64,000 nucleotides of DNA from Bacteroidota bacterium (GCA_018818165.1 JAHISP010000062.1:1-64000), one strand, 5' to 3'; shown: positions 51,443 to 61,377, numbered from the stretch's first letter. Made by a program: numbers and translations. The notes: generated by a model not told the origin, from the sequence alone.

Positions 51443-52774
51443 TTACTCATTTCCAAATTTGTTAAATAATTTATTTCCTTGCTCAAATATCATTGAAGAA
51501 ATCTCTGCTTCGTCAATATTTACAAGGTTAAAATCTCTCATTAAGATTTTTCCATTTTGAATTACAGTTTTAACTTGTCGTTCAATAATACCGTATAAAT
51601 AGTGTCCCCAAAAGTTATCAGCATTTATTGGAGTTGGTGGAATGTAATCCCAAATTATTAAATCAGCTCTATCACCAATATTTAATGATGGAAAATCTGT
51701 AAAAAATTGCTTCACAAATTTATGCTGATTAAAATAAGTTTTAATCATAAAACCAAAAGCATCATCAAAAGAAAACCCAGAATTGCGTAGTTGTAAAAAC
51801 AGTTGCTTAAATGAACGAGCTATATTTGCGTGCATTCCATCAGTTCCAACAAGAACTGGAGTTGAAATTGGAACCATTTTGAAATTTGGCAATCCAACAG
51901 CATTATTTAGATTTGAATCCAAATTATATGCAAGCGCAGCACCAGAAGATTTAAGAATTTGGTAATCTTTTTCTGTAAGATGAATTCCGTGAGCGAGTAT
52001 TGAATTTTTGTTGAGTAATTTAAAATCATCAAATCGCTCAATTGGATTTTTGCCAAACTTATTTTTACTTATTTCATTATCTGATTCATCTTCAGAGAGA
52101 TGAACGTGAACTCCAATATTTTCATTTTGGATAAACTCTGAAACTGTTTTAAGAGTTTTATCTTCAAGTGTAAACGAAGCATGCAAACCAAACATTGCTT
52201 TAATATTTTGGTTAGTGTTATTCAAAAAGAAATTTTTATTTTCTTTAACTGCATTTTGTGAAAGCAGGGCATCGTTTCTATCAGAAGTTTCAAAACATAA
52301 AACTCCACGAAGCCCAATGGCTTCAATAACATTTGCAATTGTTGCAAGACTTCCTTCTGTATTATTTGGCGAGGCATGATGATCAAAGATATAAGTAACG
52401 CCATTTTTTATTGATTCTAAAACAGCCATTTGAGCAGAAGCTTTTACCATTTCTAAATCCAAATTGAGATCTAACTTCCACCAAAGATTTTTAAGAATGC
52501 TTTGAAAGGAATCCATTTCTCCTTTTGCTGGCAAACCTTTTGCAAGTCTGGAGTAAATATGGTCGTGAAAATTTACCAAAGGAATAGTAACAACTCGTCC
52601 GCCAGCATCAATAATATTTTCGCCTATAGTTGAGTAAATTTTATTTGATTCTTTTTCAATTATGGAAACAATATTTCCATTCTCAATTTCGATATCACCA
52701 AATATAGGAATTATAGATTCATCTTTAATTTGGGCAATACATGCATTTATTATTTTAACGTTTTTTTTATTCAT
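51443..52774 (-). CDS. ssnA: SsnA-type amidohydrolase
   Basis: 443 residues. Amidohydrolase superfamily (chlorohydrolase/cytosine deaminase-like): PLVNFHDHIYSRL carries the HxH metal pair, HVHLSEDESD the third His, HGIHLTEKD and VGTDGM the catalytic region. SsnA homologues are in the same loci as ygeW, ygeY, ygfK and xdhD and are candidates for aminohydrolysis of purine or hydantoin-type rings. It precedes ygeY by 33 bases. The segment between it and the PLP enzyme upstream is filled by a REP-like element. Naming rests on family similarity and the matching neighbours. Confidence 0.92.
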   Translation of the reverse strand: MNKKNVKIINACIAQIKDESIIPIFGDIEIENGNIVSIIEKESNKIYSTIGENIIDAGGRVVTIPLVNFHDHIYSRLAKGLPAKGEMDSFQSILKNLWWKLDLNLDLEMVKASAQMAVLESIKNGVTYIFDHHASPNNTEGSLATIANVIEAIGLRGVLCFETSDRNDALLSQNAVKENKNFFLNNTNQNIKAMFGLHASFTLEDKTLKTVSEFIQNENIGVHVHLSEDESDNEISKNKFGKNPIERFDDFKLLNKNSILAHGIHLTEKDYQILKSSGAALAYNLDSNLNNAVGLPNFKMVPISTPVLVGTDGMHANIARSFKQLFLQLRNSGFSFDDAFGFMIKTYFNQHKFVKQFFTDFPSLNIGDRADLIIWDYIPPTPINADNFWGHYLYGIIERQVKTVIQNGKILMRDFNLVNIDEAEISSMIFEQGNKLFNKFGNE

Positions 52775-52792
52775 GTTTCTTTAATTTTTATT

Positions 52793-52927
52793 TGTCATTC
52801 CATCTTGTTTTCAAAAGGTATTACTCTTGGATTAATTGAACCCCAAAAACTAGAGTCATTCCCGCACGTTTTCAGCGGGAATCTTAACCAAAAATTAGAT
52901 TCCGTGTAAGAACATCACGGAATGACA
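52793..52927. repeat. REP-like element, ATTCCCGC/ATTCCGTG family
   Basis: TGTCATTCC at 52793 pairs with GGAATGACA at 52919, enclosing ATTCCCGC with GCGGGAAT (52858-52882) and ATTCCGTG with CACGGAAT (52899-52923). This is a different family from the ATTGCGAG elements but has the same outer GTCATT ends. It lies between the PLP-enzyme gene and ssnA. Confidence 0.8.
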
Positions 52928-52968
52928 GTCATTTATTTGACTGAGATAAAATTCAATTATCTTCTAAT

Positions 52969-54429
52969 CTATTTAACAGCTACCATTGAATTAAAATCAC
53001 CAATTAATTTATCCCATTCTGGTACAACACTAAATCTTTCTTTCCAATAGTTTTCATCATACCATTGAGCATTAAGTTCTGAAACATCTTTTCCTTGTTG
53101 TTCAACCCATGTAAAATATTTTAAGTTGTGAATTGCTTTTTTGTCGTAGTATGTTAACTCTTTAAAATAATCTACACCTTGTCTCATGAGTGAGGATTCA
53201 AAAACTTTTGATGCATCCAGGCTAGTAAATTTACCTTTAGCAATATCCATTTCTTCTAATCTTGATAGGTACATATCAGCAGAGTCAGTAAAAATAGTTA
53301 ATATTACATCATTTTCGTTATATTCAAAATATTTTGCAAGTTTAATTGCACTTAAAACATTGCTAATACTTGAAATACCAAGTAAAGGCAATTTTTCAAT
53401 AACACTTTTTTCAATTCCAAGACTTGCTAGATATTCATGCCCTTCTTTGTCGTTAAATAACCTTAAAAGACGCATAGCATCTTCATCATCAATTGCAGCA
53501 ACTGCATCTGTATTTCTTACATTATGTACCCAAGGCACATGTTTATCACCAATTCCTTCAATTCTGTGACCACCAAAGCCATTATTTAGCAGGGTTGGAC
53601 ATTGAAGCGCCTCGGACGCAACAACTTTTAAATCTTTAGAAATATTTCTTAAATAATCGCCCGCTGCAATAGTTCCAGCAGAACCGGTTGCACTTACATA
53701 ACCACTAAGTCTTTGAGTACCATTTTTAATTTGATTAAACAGTTTTTCAATTGTGTAACCAGTTATTTCATAATGCCAAATTGAATTGCCAAATTGGTCA
53801 AATTGATTGAAAATTAAATATTTATCACTCTGTGCAACTAGTTCGTGACATTTATCATAAATTTCTTTTACATTACTTTCACAACCTGGTGTTGCGTAAA
53901 CTTCGTCAGTTCTTTCTCGTAGCCAATCAAAACGTTCCTTACTCATTTCTTCTGGAAGAATTGCAACAGAATGAACTCCTAAAAGATTTGAATTAAAAAC
54001 ACCACCACGACAATAATTTCCGGTTGAAGGCCAAACTGCTTTGTGGTAATCTGGATTAAATCTTCCAGTTACCATATACGGAGCTAAACAGCCGTATGTT
54101 GCACCAACTTTATGAGCACCTGTTGGAAAGTGTTTTCCAACTAAACCGACAATTCTGGCTTTTACTCCTGTAATTTCTTTTGGTATTTCAAGATAATTAA
54201 TATCTCCAATTCCACCATTTGTAGGATTATTTCTCCAATTAATTCTAAAAAGATTTAATGGGTGAAGGGCTTGTATATCTACATTTTTAAGTTCATCCTG
54301 TATATTATTGGGAATTTTATCTGGGTGCTTAAGTTGGCTAAAAGTAGGTAAAAGTATTTTCTTTTCTTTGCATCTCTCAACAGTTTTCTTTAAAAAATCT
54401 TCATTTTCAATATTCCATTTCCAGTTCAT
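52969..54429 (-). CDS. Large fold-type-II PLP-dependent enzyme (cysteine-synthase-like), substrate unknown
   Basis: 486 residues, longer than cysteine synthase (about 320) or diaminopropionate ammonia-lyase (about 400). FPTGAHKVGATYG contains the probable PLP Lys, resembling the GAHK site of tryptophan synthase beta. PSTGNYCRGG and SGYVSATGSAGTIAAGDYLR are the phosphate- and glycine-rich loops; SALQCPTLLNNGFGGHRIEG-type sequence is distinctive. It starts the minus-strand unit that leads to ssnA, ygeY and ygeW, in the place where other purine-degrading loci carry YgeX (diaminopropionate ammonia-lyase). It may do the same job with a different scaffold (inference). 194 bases with a REP-like repeat separate it from ssnA. 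Confidence 0.82.
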   Translation of the reverse strand: MNWKWNIENEDFLKKTVERCKEKKILLPTFSQLKHPDKIPNNIQDELKNVDIQALHPLNLFRINWRNNPTNGGIGDINYLEIPKEITGVKARIVGLVGKHFPTGAHKVGATYGCLAPYMVTGRFNPDYHKAVWPSTGNYCRGGVFNSNLLGVHSVAILPEEMSKERFDWLRERTDEVYATPGCESNVKEIYDKCHELVAQSDKYLIFNQFDQFGNSIWHYEITGYTIEKLFNQIKNGTQRLSGYVSATGSAGTIAAGDYLRNISKDLKVVASEALQCPTLLNNGFGGHRIEGIGDKHVPWVHNVRNTDAVAAIDDEDAMRLLRLFNDKEGHEYLASLGIEKSVIEKLPLLGISSISNVLSAIKLAKYFEYNENDVILTIFTDSADMYLSRLEEMDIAKGKFTSLDASKVFESSLMRQGVDYFKELTYYDKKAIHNLKYFTWVEQQGKDVSELNAQWYDENYWKERFSVVPEWDKLIGDFNSMVAVK

Positions 54430-54594
54430 TCAATAACCTCATTATCGTTCAAAAAATTGGGGATTCAATATACAACAAAAATTACATATAATAACTTATT
54501 TGTTGTTATGGTAAACAAATCAAGAATTTTTATTTATACAATTATTCTTTTAATGATTAAAATTTATGTTGTTTCTTAATCATTTTTTTTTAAA

Positions 54595-54652
54595 ATTAGT
54601 TACTAGTTATTTCACTAATTATCATAACTAATCATAAACTTTAGGAGGTACT
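54595..54652 (+). promoter_or_regulatory. 5' leader with hairpin and strong ribosome binding site
   Basis: ATTAGTTA at 54595-54602 and TAACTAAT at 54625-54632 can pair, just before AGGAGG at 54643-54648 and the ATG four bases later. Few genes in this window have such a full Shine–Dalgarno site, so the next gene is likely made at a high level, and the hairpin may modulate access or message stability. Confidence 0.55.
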
Positions 54653-57037
54653 ATGATTAAAAAACTAATGGTTGTATTGGCGTTAGTAGCGCTATTCGCT
54701 TCGGTTACTAATGCACAATGGACTATCGATGCAGGATTTGCATCCGTAATGGCTGAGGGTTCGTTACAAGGTGTTGCTGTTGACCCTGATGGGAAAGTAT
54801 GGGCTTCTAATTATTACGCAGATGACACGCTAACCGATGGAAGTGCTGTTCGTACGATCAGAGTGTATAACTCTGATGGAACACCAGCTGATTTTTCACC
54901 AATTAAAATAATAAACACAGGTGGTGGATTTGTAAGCGATACACTATTTTCTCCTTCATATGGAATGAAAGCTCATGTTGATGGAAATATTTTGTATACG
55001 ACTGGTGGCGGCAACATGTTTAAAATTGATTATAAAACAGGTGAAGGCATCGCAAAGGTCAATGTAAAAGCTGGGTCTATTGGCATTCCAGATGTATCAT
55101 CTAATGGAACTATTTATGTTCCTTCTGTTGCTCCAGGCGATCCTTTAAGAATGTTTGATGGGGATTTAGAAAGTATGGGAAATGCGATTGACGGTACTCA
55201 ACAAACTGGATATCGAAGAATAGTTGTTGTTTCTCATGATGGACTTACAATTTATGATATACCTTTTTCACAGAAAGTAGTATATATATATACTCGTGCA
55301 GATGAATTTAGCAGTTATGAATTAACGGATTCTAGTCTTATTGGATGGAATGTTGAATCTTGTGCTTGGAATCCTAAGACAGGATACCTTTGGGCAAGTG
55401 CTGGGTCTGAATTTGATTTACCAACAGCCTCTGGTGTTACTGCTGGAACTTGGTATGGATTAGATGTATCAAATAATTTTGCAATTATGGATAGTTTGAA
55501 ATGGACTTATGTTGATACAGTAGACTTTGCTTCTCAAAGACCTCGAGGAATTGACTTTTCACCTGACGGAGAGTCTGCTTACATTGGATGTTTTGGAGTA
55601 GGTTCTGGTTATGCACAAATTCAAAAATTAGTTTATGGTGCAGCTCCAACAGTTGCAATTACTTTTGAAGTTGATATGTCAGTTCAAGTTGACAAAGCAA
55701 ACTTTGATCCTGCAACTGGTACAATGAGTTTAGCTGGAACAATGAATGGCTGGGATGTTAATGCAACTCCAATGTCAGATGGTGATGGCGATAAAATATA
55801 TTCTGTTACTTTAGATTTAAATCCTGGTGACGCTCACAACTTCAAATTTGTTATGAATGGTAGCGGTTGGGAATCTATTCCTGATAGAGCATATACAGTT
55901 CCTAATTCTGCTGATACTTTCCTTGCTTACTTTGATAATGACGAAGGCACTACTGTAACAACAGAAATATCTCTTGCTTTCCAAGTTAATATGGAATTAG
56001 AAATTGCTTCGCAAAGATTTAACCCTGCAACTGATACTCTTTCTGCAAGAGGTTCTTTCAATGGTTGGTCTGATGTTACTATGTTAGAACCATCAGCAAC
56101 TGATCCTAATCTTTATGAAGGACTTGCACTTTACGATTCATTTGAAGGCGATGTAGTTTATTACAAATATGCTTACACTTCTGCAAATGGTACAAACTGG
56201 GAAACAAATCCTCCAACAGGATCTGGTAACTACGAGCAAACTATTTCTGCAGCCGACATTACTAATCTATATTCTTTAATTACATTGCGTAATTATAACA
56301 ATGCTACATTAGAAACAGTTGTTAATCAACCTTCTGTAATCAGATTTGTTGTTGATATGAATGGTGCAAAAGACGGAAATGGCGTTGCTTTCCCATCAAT
56401 TGACAATGTTTTCTTAGCTGGTGGAAATCCTCCACTTGCATGGCCTGGTGGCGGATGGCCTGATTCAGATGAAAATTTAGTTAAATTCTTGTATGATGAT
56501 GGTACAAATGGTGATGCTACTGCTGGGGATTTAATATTTTCTCTTAACTTAGATTTCCCAATCTACTCTCCATTTGATATTGAATACAAATACGGTGCAA
56601 ACTGGGGATTGCCTTCAAATCTTGGAGCAAATGATAATGAAGGTGGTGTTGGTTCAAATCATCACGTAACATTATTTAAAAGCTTCTGGTCTGGCGATGC
56701 AATTGATGTATTTGGTACAATGGAAAGAAAAGAAGTTATTAATGGTGTAGATCAAATTGGTAGCGATATTCCTTCAACTTATGAGTTAGGACAAAACTAT
56801 CCAAACCCATTTAACCCAACAACAATGATTAATTTCTCTATTCCAGAAAGTGGATTAGTGACAATGAAAATATTCAACATTCTTGGACAAGAAGTTGCAG
56901 AATTAGTAAATGATGTAAAATCTGCTGGTAGTTATGAAGTATCCTTTGATGCATCTAACTTAACAAGTGGTATGTATATTTACAAAATTCAAGCTGGTAA
57001 TTTCTCTGCTACAAGAAAAATGATGTTGCTAAAATAA
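54653..57037 (+). CDS. Secreted propeller-like protein with three carbohydrate-binding-like modules and T9SS sorting domain
   Basis: 794 residues. Signal peptide ends SVTNAQ. About 22-340 is an NHL/SMP-30-like propeller region (GVAVDPDGKVWASNYY, PRGIDFSPDGESAYIGCFG). Three beta modules follow at about 345-430, 435-530 and 560-690; the first two have the GxMNGWD / GSFNGWS and YKY/FKF patterns of starch-binding CBM20/48-like domains. The carboxy end (about 708-794) is the type IX sorting domain (LGQNYPNPFNPTTMINFSIP… MMLLK). The codon use and AGGAGG site suggest high expression. It precedes the GH13 amylase gene and may hold starch at the cell surface; that is inference. Confidence 0.87.
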   Translation: MIKKLMVVLALVALFASVTNAQWTIDAGFASVMAEGSLQGVAVDPDGKVWASNYYADDTLTDGSAVRTIRVYNSDGTPADFSPIKIINTGGGFVSDTLFSPSYGMKAHVDGNILYTTGGGNMFKIDYKTGEGIAKVNVKAGSIGIPDVSSNGTIYVPSVAPGDPLRMFDGDLESMGNAIDGTQQTGYRRIVVVSHDGLTIYDIPFSQKVVYIYTRADEFSSYELTDSSLIGWNVESCAWNPKTGYLWASAGSEFDLPTASGVTAGTWYGLDVSNNFAIMDSLKWTYVDTVDFASQRPRGIDFSPDGESAYIGCFGVGSGYAQIQKLVYGAAPTVAITFEVDMSVQVDKANFDPATGTMSLAGTMNGWDVNATPMSDGDGDKIYSVTLDLNPGDAHNFKFVMNGSGWESIPDRAYTVPNSADTFLAYFDNDEGTTVTTEISLAFQVNMELEIASQRFNPATDTLSARGSFNGWSDVTMLEPSATDPNLYEGLALYDSFEGDVVYYKYAYTSANGTNWETNPPTGSGNYEQTISAADITNLYSLITLRNYNNATLETVVNQPSVIRFVVDMNGAKDGNGVAFPSIDNVFLAGGNPPLAWPGGGWPDSDENLVKFLYDDGTNGDATAGDLIFSLNLDFPIYSPFDIEYKYGANWGLPSNLGANDNEGGVGSNHHVTLFKSFWSGDAIDVFGTMERKEVINGVDQIGSDIPSTYELGQNYPNPFNPTTMINFSIPESGLVTMKIFNILGQEVAELVNDVKSAGSYEVSFDASNLTSGMYIYKIQAGNFSATRKMMLLK

Positions 57038-57062
57038 TTTAGTTTAGCATTTCAAGTATTTC

Positions 57063-57096
57063 AAAACCCAGATCAATGATTGACCTGGGTTTTTTA
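57063..57096 (+). terminator. Rho-independent terminator
   Basis: AAAACCCAG pairs with CTGGGTTTT, with an inner TCA/TGA, followed by TTTTTTATTTTT. It starts 26 bases after the stop of the propeller-like secreted protein, so the amylase gene downstream needs its own promoter. Confidence 0.88.
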
Positions 57097-57200
57097 TTTT
57101 TAAATACTACTATTTCAAAATTCACATTTCTCATTACTATTTATAAGAAATATTTTTTATTAAATTGCTTTAGCAATTATTATTAATTTAAGGTAACACA

Positions 57201-60200
57201 ATGGTCTACTTAAAAAAAATATTATTTTTTTCACTCTTCACAGTTTCTATTTTAATAGCACAAACAGTTCCTGTTACACTACACTATAAACCAACTATAC
57301 CAGAGTTTACAACTTTACGGCTTGTGGGTAATTTTAATGGTTGGAATAATAATGATGATACTATGATTATGACTGACCCTGATGGTGATGGAGTTTATGA
57401 AATTACAAAAGATTTTGCAATTGGCGTTGAACACTTGTACAAATTTGTTTTTGATGCCAATTGGGGTTTTGCGTGGAACGATCCTGATAATCCTGATATT
57501 AAAACAACCGACAATAACAATTCTATTTTAAATGTAAAAGACCCTTTCTTAACATACTTGTTACCGCGTGGTAAAAATACTTTAAATGAAGTTTATGTAG
57601 ATACAACAATTGGAGGAGAGCCTATTAGAGCCATATTTACTTATACGGATGCAAATCCAATAAACTTAACCTCTATGATTGTAAGAATAGACGGTGCAGC
57701 AATAGAAAATCCTGGACAATATTTTAATTCAGAAAAAAAGGAATTCTATTATCAACCACCTGTTCCTCTTGCCGAGGGTGACCATACCGTAATTGTATCT
57801 GCATCTTCATCAAAAGGTTCAATATTTAAAATGTCCACTTTCACAAGAAAACCAGGTGCAATAGTATACAAAACACCAGTGGATTTTTATTATGATGAGT
57901 ATAATACAGCATCGTCAGTGTTTCAAAGTATAAATTCTGTTTCTTTAGTTGGTAATTTTAATAATTGGAATGAAGTATTTGATCCATTACAAGATAAAAA
58001 TAAAGATGGATTGTGGGAAGCTACAGCATTTCTTGAAGAAGGAAGTTATGAATATTTGTTTAAGTTGAATAAATCGCTTTGGGTAAAAGATCCAGATGAA
58101 CCTACTTTTAGTGCAATAAATGAAAATAATGCTTTTTCTGTTACACTTGATACACTACCAACAATTAAACTAATTGCACCAAATGAGAGTTCAACATTTG
58201 AATTAAACCCTGCTGAAATTAATTTTAAAGCTCTTTTAAGACCTGGAGTTAAATCAACGGTTGATGAATCGTCGATTGTGGTTAAGTTAGATGGTCTTCC
58301 AGTTACGGCAACATTTGACGCAGATAGTGGTTATGTAAGGTCATCAATTATTATTACTGGTGAAGGTGCTCATCAAATTAGTGTTGAGTTTGCTAATGCA
58401 AATAATTTCATTACCACAGAAACTTATACTTATGGAATTCACTCTGGTAATACAGGGTTTTATTACGCAGATGCAATAAATGATGAACCATATTTTTATC
58501 CAACAAATGTTCCTCAAGGAAGCTGTGATATATTGTCACTTCTTATTGATGAAGTTAGTACTCACGATTCATTAGCATTTTCAGTTCAAATGGAAGAAAT
58601 TTCTGATAGAACAAGACTTGGACTTATAATTACAAATCCAGTTTCAACTTCTGCATCTGCCCCTCTTGGTTTGGATGTTGTAACAGAGGATTGGCAAAAT
58701 AATGGTGTTTTTATTCCAATAGGAAAGCCAGGAAACGCATTTGAAAATACAACAAAAGAAAATATCTTTTGGGTTGGTCGCGATCCAGAAGTTTATAGCA
58801 ATAAGCATTTAAATGTAAATTCTAATGCAGTTCTAAATAATAGTTTCGAGTTTACAATTAGCGTTGCATATTTAGATAGTTTACTCGGAAGCTGGACTAG
58901 AGAACGAAATATTTATTTGTTTTCATATTTAGCCAATGAAGACAAGAGTGGAAATAGTTTTGAAGTTACTTCTGCCGAAGGTGGTAGTGATAAAACGGAA
59001 GACCCAGATATTTACGATGCAGCATTTTTTAGGAGTGGTTTTTGGCAGAATAGAGTTTTTGCAAACTTTATTCCAGCAGGCGATAAAATGGGACCAAGAA
59101 CCGTTTCACTAAATGGAAATGGACGAGGCAGAAACTCATTTTTAGCTAGTGATATTTCAGACAGTTTATCTACATATGGTCCAGCCATTAATTTCTATAC
59201 GCCTTCAGTTACTTACTGGTATCCAAATGTTAATGTAAAAGGTGATTTGAGCGATCCAAATATTACTACAGCTACTTTTTCTTTTAACGGAATTGAATCT
59301 GAAATTAGTATTGTAGATTCAAAATTTGATGTGCCTGTAGTTCTTAACAACGGTGAAAATATAATTTTTGTAAAAGCTACTGATAATAAAGGCTTTGAAT
59401 CAATATCTAAAAATTTATATTTATATTATGAAAAAAACGACCAGACCACAGCTACAATTAATGGTAGCGTAGATGGTAGATCCGTAACTCTTTCTGCATA
59501 CTCTTCATCATTAGAAACACTAAGCTTTGGGTATTTGTGGACAGAGGATGATAAAAATCCAGCTACTCTTTTTGGCAGTTCTGATGATCCAGGAGTTCAA
59601 TTTACAGTTCCGGATGTAGAAGGTGAATACTATATAAATGTTAGAATTTCAGGTAGTGATGGAAGTGTTGCAAATGCAAGAAAATTAATTTTCGCAAAAG
59701 ATGGTTCTGTTTCTATTGCTCAAAATAATGATCACGCTTCTTGGATTAACAGCGCTGTAGTTTATGAAATTTATCCACGATCATATAGCTCTACTGGCAA
59801 TTTTGCTGGAATCCAAAATAAAATACCAGATATGCTTTCATTAGGAATTAACACAATTTGGTTAATGCCTATTTATACTGGTCCAACTACACACGGATAT
59901 GAAATTACTGATTACTTTGGATTTGAAGAAGATTTTGGTGATGCTGAAGATTTTACAAATTTGGTAACAGCTCTTCATAATGCGGGCATAAAAGTAATAT
60001 TGGATTTTGTAGTTAACCATACTTCAGTTCAGCATCCTTTTATGCAGAACGTTTTAGAATATGGTTCTAACTCGCCTTGGGCTGATTTTTATATTTGGGA
60101 TGGCGAGCCTGGCAATTCTAACTATGCTTACTATTTTGATTGGGGAAGTTTGCCAAATCTTAATCACAACAATAAAGATGTTAGAGATTATTTTATTAAA

Positions 60201-61304
60201 GCAGCTTTGTATTGGGTTAAGGAATTTGATATTGATGGTTACAGATGTGACGTTGCTTGGGGAGTTGAAGAAAGAAATACTCAATTTTGGCAAGAATGGC
60301 GTTCTGCTCTTAAAAATATTAAACCAGAATTGTTTTTGGAAGCAGAGGCTTCGTCAGCAGAGCCAATCTTTTATGAAAATAGATTTGACTCAGCTAACGA
60401 TTGGGATTTGCGAAACGACATTATTAACACAACTAATAACACACTTTCAGTAGAAGCTATGGATGCTGAATTAAGAAAAAGTTATCCATCGTATGCAAGA
60501 CCTTTTAGATTTATCGAAAACCATGATGAAGTACGCGTGGCTTCTTCTCACGATACACAAAGATCAAAATTAATGCATACCATTTTGATGACTGCAAACG
60601 GAGTTCCACTAATCTATTCTGGTGGAGAAGTTGGCGAATTAACAAATAGAGATTTGATTGACTGGACTGACCCAGATAATCTTAAACCGTATTTTAAATC
60701 GATTATTAAAATTAGAAATAAATATTTAGCCAATCCTGTATTGTCTAGAATTACTACCTCGTTGCCTTCGGACGTGTATGCTTATATCTCAGCTTCTGGG
60801 TTAAATAATATATTAACATTAGCTAATTTTAAAAATACAGAGAAAAACGTTTCAATTAATATTGGAGATTTACCTCTAGGAACAAAATACCTTACCAACC
60901 TTGTTGATGGAACGGTGATTGATATTCAACCATTAAGTGGAGCTGTTGCTTTAGATTTTAATGCGTTTGAGGCAAAAGTATTTTATTTGGGAGAAGAACC
61001 TGTAAGTGTTGATTCAGAGGAAAACCAAGATTTAATTATTGATGAATATCAGCTTAGTCAAAACTATCCTAACCCATTTAATCCAAGTACTCAAATTACT
61101 TACCAAATTCCAGAAGCTGGATTAGTTACAATAAAAGTATTTGATATTTTGGGAAGAGAAGTAACAACATTAGTTAATAGAGAAATGGCTGTTGGTAAAT
61201 ACGATGTTTATTTTAATGCATCAAATCTTTCTAGTGGAATTTATTTTTATACCATGAAAACTGGTAAATTTATAAACACCAAAAAGTTAGTTTTACTTAA
61301 ATAG
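57201..61304 (+). CDS. Secreted multidomain GH13 alpha-amylase with CBM-like modules and T9SS sorting domain
   Basis: 1367 residues. Signal peptide ends LIAQTV. Two CBM48/20-like modules (LVGNFNGWNNN at about 40 and LVGNFNNWNE at about 250) are followed by Ig-like and unassigned beta regions. The catalytic barrel (about 850-1200) has the GH13 motifs: ILDFVVNHTS, GYRCDVAW with nucleophile Asp about 1017, LFLEAEAS with the acid/base Glu at about 1047 or 1049, and FIENHDE with Asp about 1109. A Greek-key domain and the type IX signal (LSQNYPNPFNPSTQITYQIP… KLVLLK) end it. It hydrolyses alpha-glucans outside the cell. The EAE in place of the usual GE is slightly unusual, so exact specificity is open. 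Confidence 0.92.
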   Translation: MVYLKKILFFSLFTVSILIAQTVPVTLHYKPTIPEFTTLRLVGNFNGWNNNDDTMIMTDPDGDGVYEITKDFAIGVEHLYKFVFDANWGFAWNDPDNPDIKTTDNNNSILNVKDPFLTYLLPRGKNTLNEVYVDTTIGGEPIRAIFTYTDANPINLTSMIVRIDGAAIENPGQYFNSEKKEFYYQPPVPLAEGDHTVIVSASSSKGSIFKMSTFTRKPGAIVYKTPVDFYYDEYNTASSVFQSINSVSLVGNFNNWNEVFDPLQDKNKDGLWEATAFLEEGSYEYLFKLNKSLWVKDPDEPTFSAINENNAFSVTLDTLPTIKLIAPNESSTFELNPAEINFKALLRPGVKSTVDESSIVVKLDGLPVTATFDADSGYVRSSIIITGEGAHQISVEFANANNFITTETYTYGIHSGNTGFYYADAINDEPYFYPTNVPQGSCDILSLLIDEVSTHDSLAFSVQMEEISDRTRLGLIITNPVSTSASAPLGLDVVTEDWQNNGVFIPIGKPGNAFENTTKENIFWVGRDPEVYSNKHLNVNSNAVLNNSFEFTISVAYLDSLLGSWTRERNIYLFSYLANEDKSGNSFEVTSAEGGSDKTEDPDIYDAAFFRSGFWQNRVFANFIPAGDKMGPRTVSLNGNGRGRNSFLASDISDSLSTYGPAINFYTPSVTYWYPNVNVKGDLSDPNITTATFSFNGIESEISIVDSKFDVPVVLNNGENIIFVKATDNKGFESISKNLYLYYEKNDQTTATINGSVDGRSVTLSAYSSSLETLSFGYLWTEDDKNPATLFGSSDDPGVQFTVPDVEGEYYINVRISGSDGSVANARKLIFAKDGSVSIAQNNDHASWINSAVVYEIYPRSYSSTGNFAGIQNKIPDMLSLGINTIWLMPIYTGPTTHGYEITDYFGFEEDFGDAEDFTNLVTALHNAGIKVILDFVVNHTSVQHPFMQNVLEYGSNSPWADFYIWDGEPGNSNYAYYFDWGSLPNLNHNNKDVRDYFIKAALYWVKEFDIDGYRCDVAWGVEERNTQFWQEWRSALKNIKPELFLEAEASSAEPIFYENRFDSANDWDLRNDIINTTNNTLSVEAMDAELRKSYPSYARPFRFIENHDEVRVASSHDTQRSKLMHTILMTANGVPLIYSGGEVGELTNRDLIDWTDPDNLKPYFKSIIKIRNKYLANPVLSRITTSLPSDVYAYISASGLNNILTLANFKNTEKNVSINIGDLPLGTKYLTNLVDGTVIDIQPLSGAVALDFNAFEAKVFYLGEEPVSVDSEENQDLIIDEYQLSQNYPNPFNPSTQITYQIPEAGLVTIKVFDILGREVTTLVNREMAVGKYDVYFNASNLSSGIYFYTMKTGKFINTKKLVLLK

Positions 61305-61322
61305 GTAAATGAAAAATTAATT

Positions 61323-61369
61323 AACCAACTACTTTAGAATATTATAGGTTCAAAAAGTAGTTGGTTTTT
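61323..61369. terminator. Bidirectional terminator between amylase and ftcD
   Basis: AACCAACTACTTT and AAAGTAGTTGGTT form a perfect 13-bp stem with an 18-base loop; a T-run follows on the plus strand. It lies between convergent genes, so it can end both transcripts. Confidence 0.88.
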
Positions 61370-61377
61370 AATTCTTT

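Noticed and set aside
60061-60453. Plus-strand 130-codon frame inside the amylase
   Set aside because: It is a different frame of the catalytic barrel, which holds all GH13 motifs in the main frame.
11369-61304. SusCD and the GH13 amylase as one polysaccharide utilisation locus
   Set aside because: They are about 42 kb apart, on opposite strands, with unrelated operons between them. A functional link remains possible but cannot be called a locus.
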